A stretch of 64,000 nt of DNA. Source: Filobasidium wieringae (taxonomy: Eukaryota; Basidiomycota; Tremellomycetes; Filobasidiales; Filobasidiaceae). Of this stretch, positions 1 to 11,440 are shown in pieces. The position numbers and the translations under genes were made by a program. The notes beneath the pieces were generated by a model, which saw only the letters and a list, made by a program, of their open reading frames with translations, was not told the DNA's origin and made no database searches. Within the stretch, counting starts at the first letter, position 1. Each line of letters begins with the position of its first letter. Location of the stretch: assembly GCA_001600055.1 (NCBI GenBank), contig BCIV01000005.1, forward strand, positions 310,001-374,000, given 5' to 3'.

Positions 1-1361
1 AAGCTCTTCCGTGTCACGATCGTCATCTCGTTCACGAAAGATCCCCACAGCGCCTAAAGGTCCTAGAGGATTTCATCCACCTACCGGGCCCAGTCTACGA
101 GGAACAGGTTTCACACCAAGAGGTGGATCGGGATATAGAGGTAGAGGAGGATATGTTCCTGCACAAGCGGGTTTCTCGGGGAGAGGAGGATTTGGAGGTT
201 CAGCTCCTTGGACAGGGAGGTATACCGCTTCTGGAGAAAGAGCGATTCCGACCGGACCTGCAGGGGATAGAGATAGGGAGAGGGATAAAGAACGGGATGA
301 GCGAAGTTCGGTGAAGGAACCGGTGGTTGGGAGGTGGGCGGAGAGGAAGGCGATGGCTGCTGCTGAACGGCCTGGTGACGTTTCAGGTTCGAATCAAGCT
401 GAGGGATCGCCTATGAAGGCCGTAGAGGACTACAGGGCGAAAGAACACACCTTGCCAGTCAAGCCTGAAGAGCGATCACAAACACAGGTCGAGAAGGAAG
501 CGGCTGCTCTGCCTGCTAGTCCTTATAATAAGTCTTCTCAAGCAGGGGCCGTTCCCCCTCTTCCTCAAGTGCCTAGACAAGAGATCCGAATTTCCTTAGC
601 ACCTGTCCAAAAGGGGCTTGTTGATCAAGAAAGAAGACCGAGCTTGAGTGCTTCTGCGTCCACGCCGAAGTTATTGGCTTCTCCCGCTCAACCATTAGCA
701 GAGCTCGACTCGAATGCGAAAAAGGGATTGTCCCCTATGGGCAATACTCCTGGCCCTTCTCGACCCATCACGCCTTCTGCTCAGGTGCAACAGGTTAAAG
801 CGGAGACTCCCACAACACGACCAAGTTCGGGGCACGGGACGCAAACGTTACCTAATCCTACTCAACAATTACAGCATCCTCCTCCTCAGCGATCGAGGTC
901 GAGCCGACAGATCGATCGGTCATGGCGAGCATATCCGGGACCGAAAGAAGTTGTTCCTCGACCTAGGGATTTGAAAGAACAGATTATCAGAGTTCCAGGA
1001 GCTGATATGCCCATGGAAGGCGATGATACAGAATTAGGTGGAGTGATCAAGCTTCGAGCGAGGGAACCGTTACCCGGCATTGAACCGCTCGAATCGGAAG
1101 TGAGTAGTCTTCACTTTGAGGCTGTACAACGACTGGTCTGACATACCCCTTGTCTTACAGCTTGTCAAGCTCCGCCATGAGCGGGACAAACAACACCACG
1201 CCATTCAATCGCAAGCTTCTTCCCTGAGGTGGAGTCGATTCGACGTAGCGATTGCTGAACAGGAATACGAAGCGATCAAGAAAAAGATCCAAGCGGCAGG
1301 GATGCAGTATATCACTCCGGGTAGTTACGGGTACATGTCACCTCCACGAAAAACCGCCTAA
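1..1361 (+). CDS. RGG-rich hypothetical protein, 5' end outside window
   Basis: The reading frame is already open at base 2, so the true start lies upstream and the GTG at 11 is only the first alternative start codon. Exon A runs to 1099. A canonical intron 1100-1160 (GTGAGT...CTGAC...ACAG) removes an in-frame stop and joins in phase 0 to exon B, 1161-1361, ending in TAA. The visible protein begins with SR dipeptides, followed by Gly/Arg-rich RGRGG and GRGG motifs (about residues 35-65) and a long low-complexity Ser/Pro/Thr/Gln region. It ends in about 60 residues of charged probable helix (LVKLRHERDK...). SR/RGG sequence is common in RNA-binding or nuclear proteins, but I see no folded RNA-binding domain, so function is unknown. 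It converges on GET2, only 118 bp away. Confidence 0.75.
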
Positions 1362-1479
1362 AATGAGCATGAGAAAGGGAGCGAGAGGAACAAGAGAGCT
1401 TGATAGGGTTTGGATTGTATGACGATTATTAACGATTACTGGCATCTTATGAAATCTATGATCGTGATTATTGACTCTA

Positions 1480-2915
1480 TTAGGCAAGAGGTACATTCCT
1501 CCATCCACCGATCAGAGATCCGATCCCGAGTAAGAAGAGGAAGAGGCAGCCGTCCTTCCATACTTGGTTCAGTATCGATGCGTAACGGGTAACCATGAGG
1601 ATCGGACGAGAGATATGAGGAGGCATGAGAGGGATGAATTGAGCGATCATCGATGGAGGCGAGACTGGGGTCTGTAGTGACGGCGATATGGAACATCAGA
1701 TCGAGCCGGATCAAGTAGATGGAAACATATGCTTACTTTGATCAACAAGAACCTGGTGCTTTGGAGCAAAACCTCGACCATGACAAAAGCCCAGACTACC
1801 GGCTAATTACTCAAACGCATCAGCCCAATCGTCCTCCAACCAGACCAAACTGAATCAAACTCACTAAAGGAACAAAGCTTCTTTCCCTAGCCACATCCCC
1901 CACCCCACCATAACTCCCACTTAACAACCCATATTTCCCTAACTTCCAGTTCCCCTTGACGGCTCCATCCCTGTAATCGCTACCGATCAGGGGTTCCCAC
2001 CAGAAGACCAAGAAGATGTAGAATAGGAAGATGGAGCTGAGGTGTAGGAGGGGTAAGAGTTTCGACAACAAAGGTTTCGGGGCGGATTGAGCTGGGGGAA
2101 AGAACGGGTTGGCTGGGAATTGTGGAGATTTGCCGTCTATTCCTTGTTGAGAGAACGCTTGAAGCATCGCAGCCATTTGATCTGATTGGTCGCCCGTTCC
2201 CATTCCCATTCCTCCCATCGGAGGCATCCCAGGGAATCCGGAAGAACCATCGGTTATTCCTAATGGATCGTTTCCACCTCCCATCCCCGCCCCACTCATT
2301 TGAGCCAACATAGCTGCCAGAGGGTTCTCAGGCATTCCTCCCGCCGAACCATTCCCAGCCCCGTTCGAAGGGAAACCACCCCCGCCTCCTCCCCCTCCTC
2401 CAAGAAGAGACATCATGCTCTCCAATTGAGCGCGGTATTCCTCATCTGGCGATCCGGTCTGAGGAAGGGAAGAAGAATGACGCAAATTCGAAGCGTGGTT
2501 GATAGGGTTTGAGCGAGGTTCGTAAGCTGGAGTCGAGGGGCCGCGGGAAGAACGATCCGTCACGGACGATCGAGGATGAGATGTAGATGGGCTCGATTCG
2601 GAGGCAGGAGGAGTGTTTGTACGAGCAATTGGGGTCGATACTGTGTTCATGAGAGTTGTGAGCTGGCGTGCTGGCAGTACGAGCGTCGCAACGAGAACAC
2701 ACCATCGATATATTTACTTCCCTCTTCTCCTCTTGCAGTGTTAGCTAGTCTAGCTAGACCAGAGTTGCCTAGCTCACGACGATCAGCTTACTCAGACTTG
2801 GAAGCTATCGATCCGAAACCGCGAACCTACCTCGAGCCAAGATCTTTGCCTTTCTCGCATCGGCTCTTCGTTTAGCTTCGTCCTTTCGATCCGAGGCTGG
2901 TAGTTCTGATGACAT
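1480..2915 (-). CDS. GET2: GET complex subunit GET2, tail-anchored protein insertion
   Basis: This ER membrane receptor subunit captures the cytosolic GET3-client complex for insertion of tail-anchored proteins. The model has five exons: 2915-2831, 2768-2718, 2670-1865, 1802-1737 and 1671-1480. They total 1200 nt and 399 aa with consistent phases. The N-terminus starts MSSELPASDRKDEAKRR, continues through KILARG and ends in NTARGEEG. This is the positively charged cytosolic GET3-binding segment typical of the family. Then come a Ser/Pro linker, a Gly/Met-rich stretch (nine consecutive Gly) and a first membrane segment (SSIFLFYIFLVFWW). Exon 4 supplies VVWAFVMVEVLLQSTRF and exon 5 LFLFLLGIGSLIGGW, giving three membrane segments in all. 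The last two exons would be missed by simple ORF calling, which stops at 1820. Confident on family, slightly less on the exon 4 donor and acceptor. Confidence 0.85.
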
Positions 2916-3126
2916 GGCTTGGAGGTGTTGTATGCAGTAGGATATATGTTATGGCTACTGGGTCTAAGGAATACCTAGGCAGAGCAACGTCGAGGAGATG
3001 ATTTCTGACATGTGTCTGCCAGCGTTCAGCTAGTCGAGTCTCGGGTATTCTCGGATGCAAATCTCGATAATCTCACTCGATCGACCTTCGGCCGTTACAT
3101 GGAATCACCTCAACCGCAAGTACAAA

Positions 3127-4188
3127 TCACTGCTTCTTCAGCTCCTCCTCGACCAACTTCAACTGCCACCCCTTGCCTTTGGTCCATTCGTCGCACCCTT
3201 CTTCGACCGGAGCGTTGAGCTGGTCCTTAGGTAAGTAAGTCGCACGATGTTCCGCCGTCTGGGAAGTCGAGGTCCCGCATTCTCTGCAAGATCGGGTCAG
3301 CAGAGATCAGTTTTGCTTTGAATTGCCAAGAAGGGGAGGGGTTGGGCTCACTTGTCACGCTTCTCGACCAGGTCCCAGGGGACTTGAGACGGTTCGGTGT
3401 AGGACATCATTAATTGTGGAGGTCCAAGAGGAAGATCAGGGTGGATATCGTATTGCCCTTTTCCCGCGGTATCGAAATCGAGATCATTAGCCAAACAGCT
3501 GGACCATTGATGATCCGGACGGTACTTACAAGTATGAATCGTCTTTCCATACGTATCGTGTAATTCGATCATGGCGGGAATCTCTGCTTGACTCATGACC
3601 ACATCTACCGTCCGGTTGTGTCATCAGCATTTCGTCCGAATCGCTCCACGAATCTGGACTTACTGGGCACAACGCTCTTCCCTAACAATTGTAACATCCC
3701 CGATTCTACTTCGTATTTGTGAGAATGCCAATACTTTTTCTCCTCCTCCGGCCTGCGTACGAATCTCCATCATCAGCTCTCCCTCTCCCTGCCGCTCCCA
3801 ATCGAACCCGGCACTCACAACGTCCTAAATACCTCAGCAGGCACGACATATTCAATGCCAATCACCCTCGCTCCGACCTCGTTCGAATCGTAGATAATAC
3901 ATTGGTGCATGTTCTGCCCCTTTAGGTGGGAACAGAGGTGATGCGCTTGAACATGTCGAGTGGGATCAGAAGCATAGACATGGAAGGCGCAGAGATGTTG
4001 GCGGATGTTCTTTAGGGGTGCGAAGCTGGTTCACAAAATTCAAGTACGGCGAGCCATGGAAGACACAGGGGGGAGGGAAGGACATACGACATGAGAGCTG
4101 AACCGGCTAGTTTATAGGTCTCGCTCGCTTCCGTCTCCTTCAACGTATCTTCATTCTGCTCCGTCAGTTTCTGAGTAGAGGTAGACAT
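3127..4188 (-). CDS. Oil-body-associated-like protein (DUF1264 family)
   Basis: Five exons (4188-4088, 4025-3819, 3752-3664, 3604-3352, 3283-3127) total 807 nt and 268 aa, all in phase. Family hallmarks are visible in order: [20 protein letters not shown], then QCIIYDS and [13 protein letters not shown], then [19 protein letters not shown], then [14 protein letters not shown] and [12 protein letters not shown]. These match the DUF1264/OBAP family of plants, bacteria and fungi. In plants OBAPs associate with lipid bodies; the biochemical activity is not established. The His/Cys-rich pattern is conserved but I do not assign catalysis. Start chosen at the MSTSTQKL methionine. A longer in-frame start at 4338 would add 50 residues unlike the family. 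It is divergently arranged with EFM7 across 846 bp. Confidence 0.88.
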
Positions 4189-5034
4189 TTCGGTCCCTTT
4201 GAAGATGATAAGATAGTAAAGCTTGTTGTGAGTATAAACGGGGGTGGCCTTGTGTGAGCGATGGAATGGGTCTGAGATCTGAGACGAATCTTCGAGCTTT
4301 AGAGCTTTTGAAGGTCGATATGGATCTGACGTCAGCAAATGTTGGGTGATTTTCTACGTCAAAGAGGCGCAGGTCGTATAACTTCACAAATTCACAAAGT
4401 GGTACCAGCTTGACCTCTTATACTTACTGCATTTATGGAATTTATGGATCAGAGCTGTCTGGTGATACCTTGATACGATTCCAGATCCTCGGCCGTTTCC
4501 TTACAAAGAGAGCGCTTACGTTCACGCCGATGGCTGTATCGACATGCAATGTATCAGCTTTGATCTAAAACATTATTACTCCCATCATCGTCATTTCAGC
4601 CAACATGTCAGCCGTACTCGAGGAGAACACAGAGATATGGGTTAAGCTACCTGGAAACCTGTCTATGTTGCCAGTAAATCAGTAAGAATTGATACTTTTA
4701 TCAAAGCATCAAGTGGTTGGCGCAGACTGCCAAAAAGATCAGGGTTCACCCCTGCCCTTTGTGGGCATCTTTCTCGTCCCATTTGATTGGATCTAGATTG
4801 CTCATCCTTACAGCACCATCCTTGAAGTAAGGGGAACGAAAGCTACGCTACCCAACCGGTTTCAGAGAACTAGGCGAGTCACGTGCCCGAGCTAAGCCTT
4901 GTTCGAATCTGGATGACCGTAATTACATTTGCTGTAGGAATTTCACTCAACACGAATTTCAGTACACTCGACATCATAGGTCTGCTAACTGCAATACCAC
5001 CGCTGGCATACTAGCCGCACTCAACTGAAACGCC
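4189..5034. other. Divergent intergenic region between OBAP-like gene and EFM7
   Basis: This 846-bp stretch holds no supported gene. It must contain promoters and 5' UTRs for both divergent genes. A short open stretch from an ATG near 4604 ends after about 26 codons and shows no splice partner or family signature, so it is not called. Confidence 0.5.
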
Positions 5035-5999
5035 ATGTCATCATCTGATTCGGGAGACGAAGAGGGAGCTCTGTTTGATCAGATGTTTCCCGTAAGTGAT
5101 CGTCTCTGAGTTCGTCGATTTATCTAACTCTGTACTCCTCGTAGGAACCACCCCGACCCGCAACTCCTCCCCCGACCACATCATCCTATACCTTCCCCTC
5201 CGGCTCCCCTTTCCACTCACACGAACCTCTCCAATTACAACTGATAGGTCAACATCATTCCCTCTGGGGTCACGTCCTTTTCAATTCATCCATCGCCATG
5301 TCAGACTATATGGTCCAGGATGAGATCCATATCGACAAGTATCTCCGGGAAAAACGGGTCCTAGAGTTCGGAGCGGGCGGGAGTGTTCCCAGTCTAGTCG
5401 CTGGGGTTGTGAATGCTCGGGATCAAGTGGATAGGAAGGGGAAAGGGAAGGGGAGAGTGATCAGTACTGATTATCCGGATGATTCGTTGTTGGAGAACAT
5501 CCGGGGGAATGTACGGAGGAATGGGTTGGAAGGGTCTGTCGAGGTAGAGGGGTTCGTTTGGGGTAGGAAATGCGATGGGATCCTTGAACATCTGAAGGAC
5601 GACAACGTTCAGGAAGGAGCAGACGATGACGACGACGACGATTTGAAATTCGATACCCTACTACTATCCGATCTAATCTTCAACCATTCCCAACACATCC
5701 CCCTGATCCACTCGATGATGCACCTCATCCGACCCCATACCGGCTGCGCTCTAGTCTTCCATTCCCACCACCTGCCCCAATGGAGAAAACGTGATCTCCA
5801 CTTCTTCAAGCTGGCCAAGAATCGTGGGTTCTCCGTGACAAAAGTCCTCGAGGAGAAACGAGGGGTCCAGTTCGAGAAGGATGCGGGAGACAAGGCGGTT
5901 CGAGAACGAGTTTGGGGATGGGAGTTGAAGTGGGATGGGGTGCTGAGGGAAGAAGATAGCGATCTTGAGGATCTGGATGGCAAGCCCGATGGCTCGTGA
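5035..5999 (+). CDS. EFM7: EFM7-like protein lysine/N-terminal methyltransferase
   Basis: S-adenosylmethionine-dependent methyltransferase of the EFM7 (formerly NNT1) family, which in yeast methylates the N-terminus and a nearby lysine of translation elongation factor eEF1A. Two exons, 5035-5091 and 5145-5999 (intron GTAAGT...CGTAG), encode 303 aa in phase 0. The start MSSSDSGDEEGALFDQMFP precedes a Pro-rich linker and a conserved LWGHVLFNSSIAMSDYM. Motif I is VLEFGAGGSVPSL, the post-I acidic strand is STDYPDDSLLENI, and LLLSDLIFNHSQH is the family catalytic-strand region. A short Asp run (about residues 195-201) is an acidic insertion. The enzyme is presumably cytosolic. The spliced start is required because the first ATG of the long frame (5298) would cut away the conserved N-terminus. 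Confidence 0.87.
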
Positions 6000-6068
6000 T
6001 TCGTGCGTTCATGCGTTCATGCGTTCATCTATATAATGACAATTCGACCGGATCCGGCGGTTTCCATG

Positions 6069-8289
6069 CTACAAGGAAGATCCATTCTTCTCCTTGATCC
6101 ACTTGTCGTGCACCTTTTCATCCGTCGGTCCGATGAACCTAAACAGAGCATCTCACGGATGAGCCCCTAATTCGATGGACCGAGAGCTGGACGATACTTA
6201 CGGTCTCACCATCTTGTTAAAACTAGTATGACTCGCCTTGATCGTCCTCGGATCCAATTTCGAGAGGTACTTCATCGCTAAAGATTCCCATGCGTGGTAC
6301 CTACCGACGAGCCCTCCGTCCCTGATCAGTCCCCGCTTCCTCCACTTGTCCCCTCTCCCTTCCCCGCTGACAGCGGACTCACGCATATTGCCCACTCTTA
6401 TGGAAATCCCATTCATCCGTCTCGTGAACCTTTGCCACTTCCTCACCCCACCATCCGGGCCAAAAGAACGCTCTCGTGTTGAGAACGGTGAGTTCCTGGG
6501 GGTACCGTCTTGCGATTTCCTGTACGTTCCACAAAAGCATGAAGGGTGGGTGTGTATCAGCCTGCCACGTCCCGTCTTTCCCATAGAGGGATGGAAACCG
6601 AATACCGACCCAGGGTTTGACGACGGAATGAAAGGCCCATCGTCCTCCTTGAAAATCCTCATAACTAGCTCTCCACCGTTCCAAAAAGGAGGAATGAGGT
6701 TGACTTATGATGATCCCGTTCTAAGGTGCCGCGAAAGGGAGAAAGGCAAGAGGCGAACAAGGCTCAGTCGTGTTCCACAAGTAGAAAAAAGAGAAAACCA
6801 AACTCACGCACAACCCTTCGGGATCCAAGGGACTCCTCCGTGAATCCGTGGCGCTCTCCATACCCAGAGTGACCGGGTCGAACAGGAACTCGTCGAACGG
6901 TCTGATACTGTCAGCGCGAGGTGGGGGGGGGGGGCAAGGAAGGAGTGAGGACCGGTCGGTGAGGAGACAAGAGACGAGGAGGAGGGAATTGGGGGAAGAA
7001 AAGCTGAGCCGAGCCGAAGAGAAGAGAGGGAAGGCTTACATATAAGTATCAATATCCAGATAAATCCCCCCCGTGCTCAAGAGCGCTTCCAACCTGATCA
7101 CCTGTTCACGAAAAACGATCATCGATCAGTTGCCATTTCGGTCCCTAAACCCCCCTTGATTGTAGGAAACAACACCCCCAGACCCAGAACAGGAAGACAC
7201 TCACATCCGAGCGATGAGCAAAATGATCCAACTTGTTCCCGAATATCCTCGTAGGTACTCTTGCTTGACGGAGCGTTAGATGCGGGAGGAGGAGGTCCCA
7301 CCATGGGCCTGTTGGGGTGTTGTGGTGGTGGCTGGGAGGGTTGGTGTGGGTGGGGCGGGGTGAGGAGAGAGGGAAATAAAGAGAGGGGGGGAAGAGAGGA
7401 AGAGAGGAAGAGAGGAAGAGAGGAAGAGAGGAAGAGAGGAAGAGAGGAAGAGAGGAAGAGAGGAAGAGAGGAAGAGAGGAAGAGAGGAAGAGAGGAGAGA
7501 GAAGGTCGAGAAGAGCGAAAAAGAGAAGGTCGAGAAAGAAAGAAAAACAGACAACCACCCATCAACCTCCTTCCCACAAGAAACACCCACGCCCAATCGG
7601 GTACTCACAAGTAAATGACGTCCGGTTTGATATTGACCAAGACGCTACGGACGGCTAGGTAAGCGTAGTAAGGGAATTCTTCCCCTTTCTTGTCCGTTGT
7701 CGACGATGAGGTCGAGGAGGATGAAGATGATGTTGACGAGGAAGAGGAGGAGGAGGGGATAAGATACCCCTCCCCATCCTCCTCCATTCGTTGATCCGGG
7801 AGAGGTTTCAGTCCGTACACATAGTGGACTATTTTAGGGACGAGCTGCCCGCCGTTCCCCCTTTTATGTCCGTTCCCTGCGCCCTCATCCGAGAACTTCC
7901 CGGGTTGAGAGATCCGAGCCATTATTTCTGGGGGAGGATCGGGGTACCCGTTTGAACCCCATTGAGGGGGCTGTATGAATTTTCCCGGTGGGACTATGAA
8001 TTTGTTTCGTTCATGGGAAGAGAAGGGGAGGGGAAGGTGGATCGAGCGTGAGAGACGACCGAGGGTGAAGATGAGGAGGGTGAAGAGGATTAATTGGATG
8101 GGACGTCGGGGTTGGAATGACTGTTTTCGAGGGTGGGTTGTTAGTGTGACGGCATGGGAATTGGATGATGGGATACGGAAGGGAAGGGAAGGGGAGGGGA
8201 CTCGCTTTGAATGTTTCTTTCCAACGACGTTTGTTTGATGAGATGGTGGTGTAGTTACCGCCCAGTAGTGAAGATTCCCTCGTCTTCAT
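6069..8289 (-). CDS. Membrane-anchored DXD glycosyltransferase (GT32-like)
   Basis: Probable Golgi type II glycosyltransferase using a nucleotide sugar and divalent metal. Nine exons (8289-8206, 8120-7609, 7331-7205, 7101-7040, 6907-6808, 6720-6610, 6519-6383, 6300-6202, 6138-6069) total 1302 nt and 433 aa in phase. A short cytosolic N-terminus is followed by a membrane anchor (LILFTLLIFTL). Then come PKIVHYVYGLKP, a Ser-rich low-complexity insert, YYAYLAVRSVLVNIKPDVIY, and the metal-binding GGIYLDIDTY with DXD = DID. Next are PLDPEGLC, WAFHSVVKPW and YHAWESLAMKYLSKL. The acceptor sugar is unknown; relatives in capsule- and wall-making fungi belong to mannosyl- or xylosyl-transferase-like groups, which is inference only. 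The first intron would be GC-AG (GCGAGT donor at 8205). The 7332-7608 intron contains a purine tandem repeat. The start codon and the 6609 donor are the least certain parts. Confidence 0.82.
7391..7494. repeat. 13 perfect tandem copies of GAAGAGAG within an intron
   Basis: An 8-bp purine-only unit is repeated 13 times without a mismatch (104 bp) and flanked by further imperfect GA-rich sequence. On the glycosyltransferase coding strand it forms a CTCTCTTC polypyrimidine tract inside intron 2. It also makes long spurious frames (SLPLFLSS repeats) that should not be annotated as proteins. Confidence 0.97.
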
Positions 8290-8571
8290 CTGTGGAGTTG
8301 TGCGTGTGTCGTGGCCAGTGACAGCGAGGGGCAGCTGGCAGGGGGCAGAGTGATGGCAGAGTAGCGAGAGCGAGAGCGTTACTCATATGAAACGGACCTA
8401 CTCGCAGGTGGAAATACCAACTTACCACTGACCTCCACTTCTGTCACATCCCTCTATAGCTATCGACCTACTGTGGCGATATTGCTCACATCCATCTGTT
8501 CATCTGTTCACTCTGGACCACGTGACATCACACTCGCCACCCACATCACTCGCTCACTCGTTCACTCGCTG

Positions 8572-10997
8572 ATGAACTACACGGAACACGATTACGTCCA
8601 AGCGAAACAGGATGAATTACTCACTTTACAAGTAGGTCACAGTGATCACACGCTTTAATCGATCGGATGATTACTGACTGTTGATGATACTCCCAGTCCA
8701 TATACCCTGATCAAGTACACTCCCTTCCCGCCACCTCTACAAATGGTGCTGAAGCTGCAAGAGGAGAGACATGGAGTATAACGTTGGATATCACTTTACC
8801 CGCTCTCTCTAGCTTTTCCATAACCCCCTCCATCACAACCTCAACCGCAACTTCAACTTCAACCACAACCACAACCCCGGCCAAGCCGACCCAAGAGACC
8901 CTCAATCCCAATGTAACAACAACCTCAGCCCATTTACCCCCGGTCACTCTGATCCTACATCTCCCACCTTTTTACCCCTACAAATCCCCCCCTAGGTTGG
9001 TGGAGGTCATAGGTTGGGGGGTGCACGATCGATTGACCGATCGGACCGCTCGAGCAGGGCGAGAGGGAGCGGGGAGGAGTTGGATAGGCAAGTCTCTGGG
9101 GAGAGGGTTGAGGAGGTTTTGGGATGAGGTTGTAGGGGTGGTGGATCACGACGAGGGAGAGGATTATGGTCAGGATGATGTGGACCAGGATGAGAAAGTG
9201 GATGATGAGGATAAGGATGATGAGGATAGGAATGAGGAGGAACAGGGAACCCCGATCCTATGGGCATGGACCGAATGGATCTCTTCCGGTCAATTCCTCC
9301 CTCCCCCATCTAATGGTCCTAATGGTTCTCTCATGCAAGTCCCCCCGCTTTTCGTCTTTTTCTTTTTCTCGCGTTTCACGTTTTACTTACCAACTCCCTC
9401 CCCCCCTCCCCATTCACGCACACCCACTCGACCCGACAGCTCAATCCCTCACCCCCACCCCTCCACGCTCCTCGCGCTTATATCACAGACCACCCGGCTC
9501 AAGACCAAACTGGACTTTGAAAGGCGTTCGTACGATTGTGGGATCTGTATGGAGAAGAAGAGGGGCAAGGGGTGTGTGAGGGTCATGGGTTGTGCTTGCG
9601 TCTTGTGAGTTGCGCTTGGGGCCTTGTGTGTTTTGGTTTTTGGTTTTCGGTCGAGAGTTTGTGAGCTAATCTGGATCGGGACGTGGATCGAATGACGCTC
9701 AGTTGCAAGGAATGTTTGGCGGCTTGTTGGGGGTTGGCGATAAGGGAAGGGACGATCGGGTCCGTCTCCTGTCCTTCGGTGGTATGTACCAAACTTCGTA
9801 ATACCCATCGACCTGGGCCGCCTTTGGTCCCTCCACTTGAACCCCCGCTCGGTTCCCCGCTTGGTAGCCCCCACGTCGACGAGAGTCAGGGGGAAGAGAA
9901 GGAGATGAAGGAGGAGATCGATCGGATTGAACGGACGGTAAATCTGGGGTTACTGGAGGAGGTCGTAGGGAAGGAAGGAAGGGTGAGGTTCGAATGGTTG
10001 GTCAGGAAAAGACGGGTTGAGAATGGTCAGTTTCCCTCGCGCCCCTTTCGTTTTTTCCTCATCTCATCTCATCTCATACGTGTTTCCTCTCGACCTCGCT
10101 GCAGATCCGAGCTATACGACTTGTCCGCAAAAACATTGTCAAGCTCCCGTCCCCACCCCTCCTGCTCCCCGAACGAAACCTAGTATCGGTACCACCCATT
10201 CGGGGAGACATGTCTTTCGACTGGGACCGGCCAGGGAATCCGTCGTGGAGGAAATCTCGGAAGAGGTTAGGGAGGAGAGGAGAAAGAGGGAGGAGGATAA
10301 GTGGGAGAGGTACAGGGTTTGTGGGGATTGTGGGTTTTCTTTCTGTCGGTATTGCTTGACCGGGTGGTGAGTTTGTGTATCTCTTAAAAAGAAAAAGAGA
10401 AAAGGAAAGCTGACTTTGGGGGGGAACAGGCATGGAGCTCATCTCCCCTGTCCATTACCATCCACCGCTTCTTTCCTCAAAACCTACCTCACCCTCGAAC
10501 CCGGGTCGAAAGAGGCTCAAGCGTACGAGAGGAGGTACGGGAAAAAGAACCTCGAACGACTCGCTCTGGAATTTCAGGAGAACGAGGCGAACAGGAGTTG
10601 GTTGGAGAACAACACGAGACCTTGTTCCGGATGCGGGACCAGGGTTCAGAAGAGTCAGGGGTGTAATCATATGGTCTGTAGTAAATGCTCGGCTCATTTT
10701 TGTTACCGTTGTGGTCAGGCGGTGAGTACCGAGAGATTTCGTCACTCGATCGATGGATGAATGGATGGATGTGCTGAATCGCGTCTCCTCTTCTCATAGC
10801 TACGACCGTCCGACCCCTATATGCACTTCCGCACGCAAGGGTCGAGTTGTTTCGAGAAACTGTTCGATGCGGATGAGATCGCGAGGTTCGAGAGGGAGGT
10901 CAACGGGGAGGGAGGCGGGATCGAGGTCGAGGGTGGGTTGTTGGGTGATGGATGGGAAGAACCACCGTTACAGGGCGGGGCTTGGTGGAGGTGGTGA
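8572..10997 (+). CDS. ITT1: RWD-RBR E3 ubiquitin ligase (RNF14/ITT1 type)
   Basis: RING-between-RING E3 ligase that would accept ubiquitin from an E2 on a RING2 cysteine and pass it to substrates. ITT1/RNF14 relatives act in translation termination and stalled-ribosome control. Seven exons (8572-8631, 8697-9334, 9440-9604, 9703-10025, 10105-10366, 10430-10721, 10800-10997) total 1938 nt and 645 aa. The N-terminal RWD domain is visible as QAKQDELLTLQSIYPDQ then HLPPFYPYKSPP. It carries Thr-rich and Asp/Glu-rich inserts. RING1 begins YDCGICMEK and continues GCACVFCKECLAACW. The IBR has TTCPQKHCQAP and CGDCGFSFCRYCLTGWHG. RING2 is CSGCGTRVQKSQGCNHMVC, and the expected catalytic Cys lies in GCNHM. 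Intron 9335-9439 has a GCAAGT donor, so it would be GC-AG; its length of 105 nt also allows in-frame retention. An upstream in-frame ATG at 8473 exists but 8572 fits the family. Confidence 0.9.
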
Positions 10998-11440
10998 ATT
11001 CCCTCGTTCGAGGGGTCAAGGCGTGAGGCAGGACTTTTGATGTAGCTTTTATTCGCATTCGCATGTAGCATGGTATCCTCTCGTTCGTTCTTGCGCCTCG
11101 TTTCGTGTGTCGTGTGGTCTGCTTACCGGTCCGAGTGCGGTACATTTGCGATCCCGAGATTTCGCCTGAGCGGGAGGTAGAATATGCCCCAACTCGCGAT
11201 TAGGTAATACGAATTTCGGTACCGACATGATGAATCGCTCAGATGAGGCAGCAGTAATTATGTTCACAATATAATGTCGCAGTATCAAGTACATCTTTCA
11301 GGGGAAACCAACTAGAGCTGCTGTTAGCCCATGAAAGACGGTGGTTAGCTAAATCTTCACATACAGCAGGCCGACTCGACAGCACAGGAACGTCGATCGT
11401 CAGCTCCGACAGGGACGAATTATAGAGCAGTCTATAGGCC
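10998..11440. other. Intergenic region between RBR ligase and TAF1
   Basis: These 443 bp hold the 3' end of the RBR gene and the promoter of TAF1. Short open frames on the minus strand overlap each other and lack splice or family support. I see no RNA gene here. Confidence 0.5.

Noticed and set aside
4604..4690. Short frame starting MSAVLEENTEIWVK
   Set aside because: Ends within about 26 codons and no in-phase intron to a further exon was found.
7119..7614. Overlapping frames encoding SLPLFLSS or REEERKRG repeats on both strands
   Set aside because: They are translations of the GAAGAGAG tandem repeat inside an intron.
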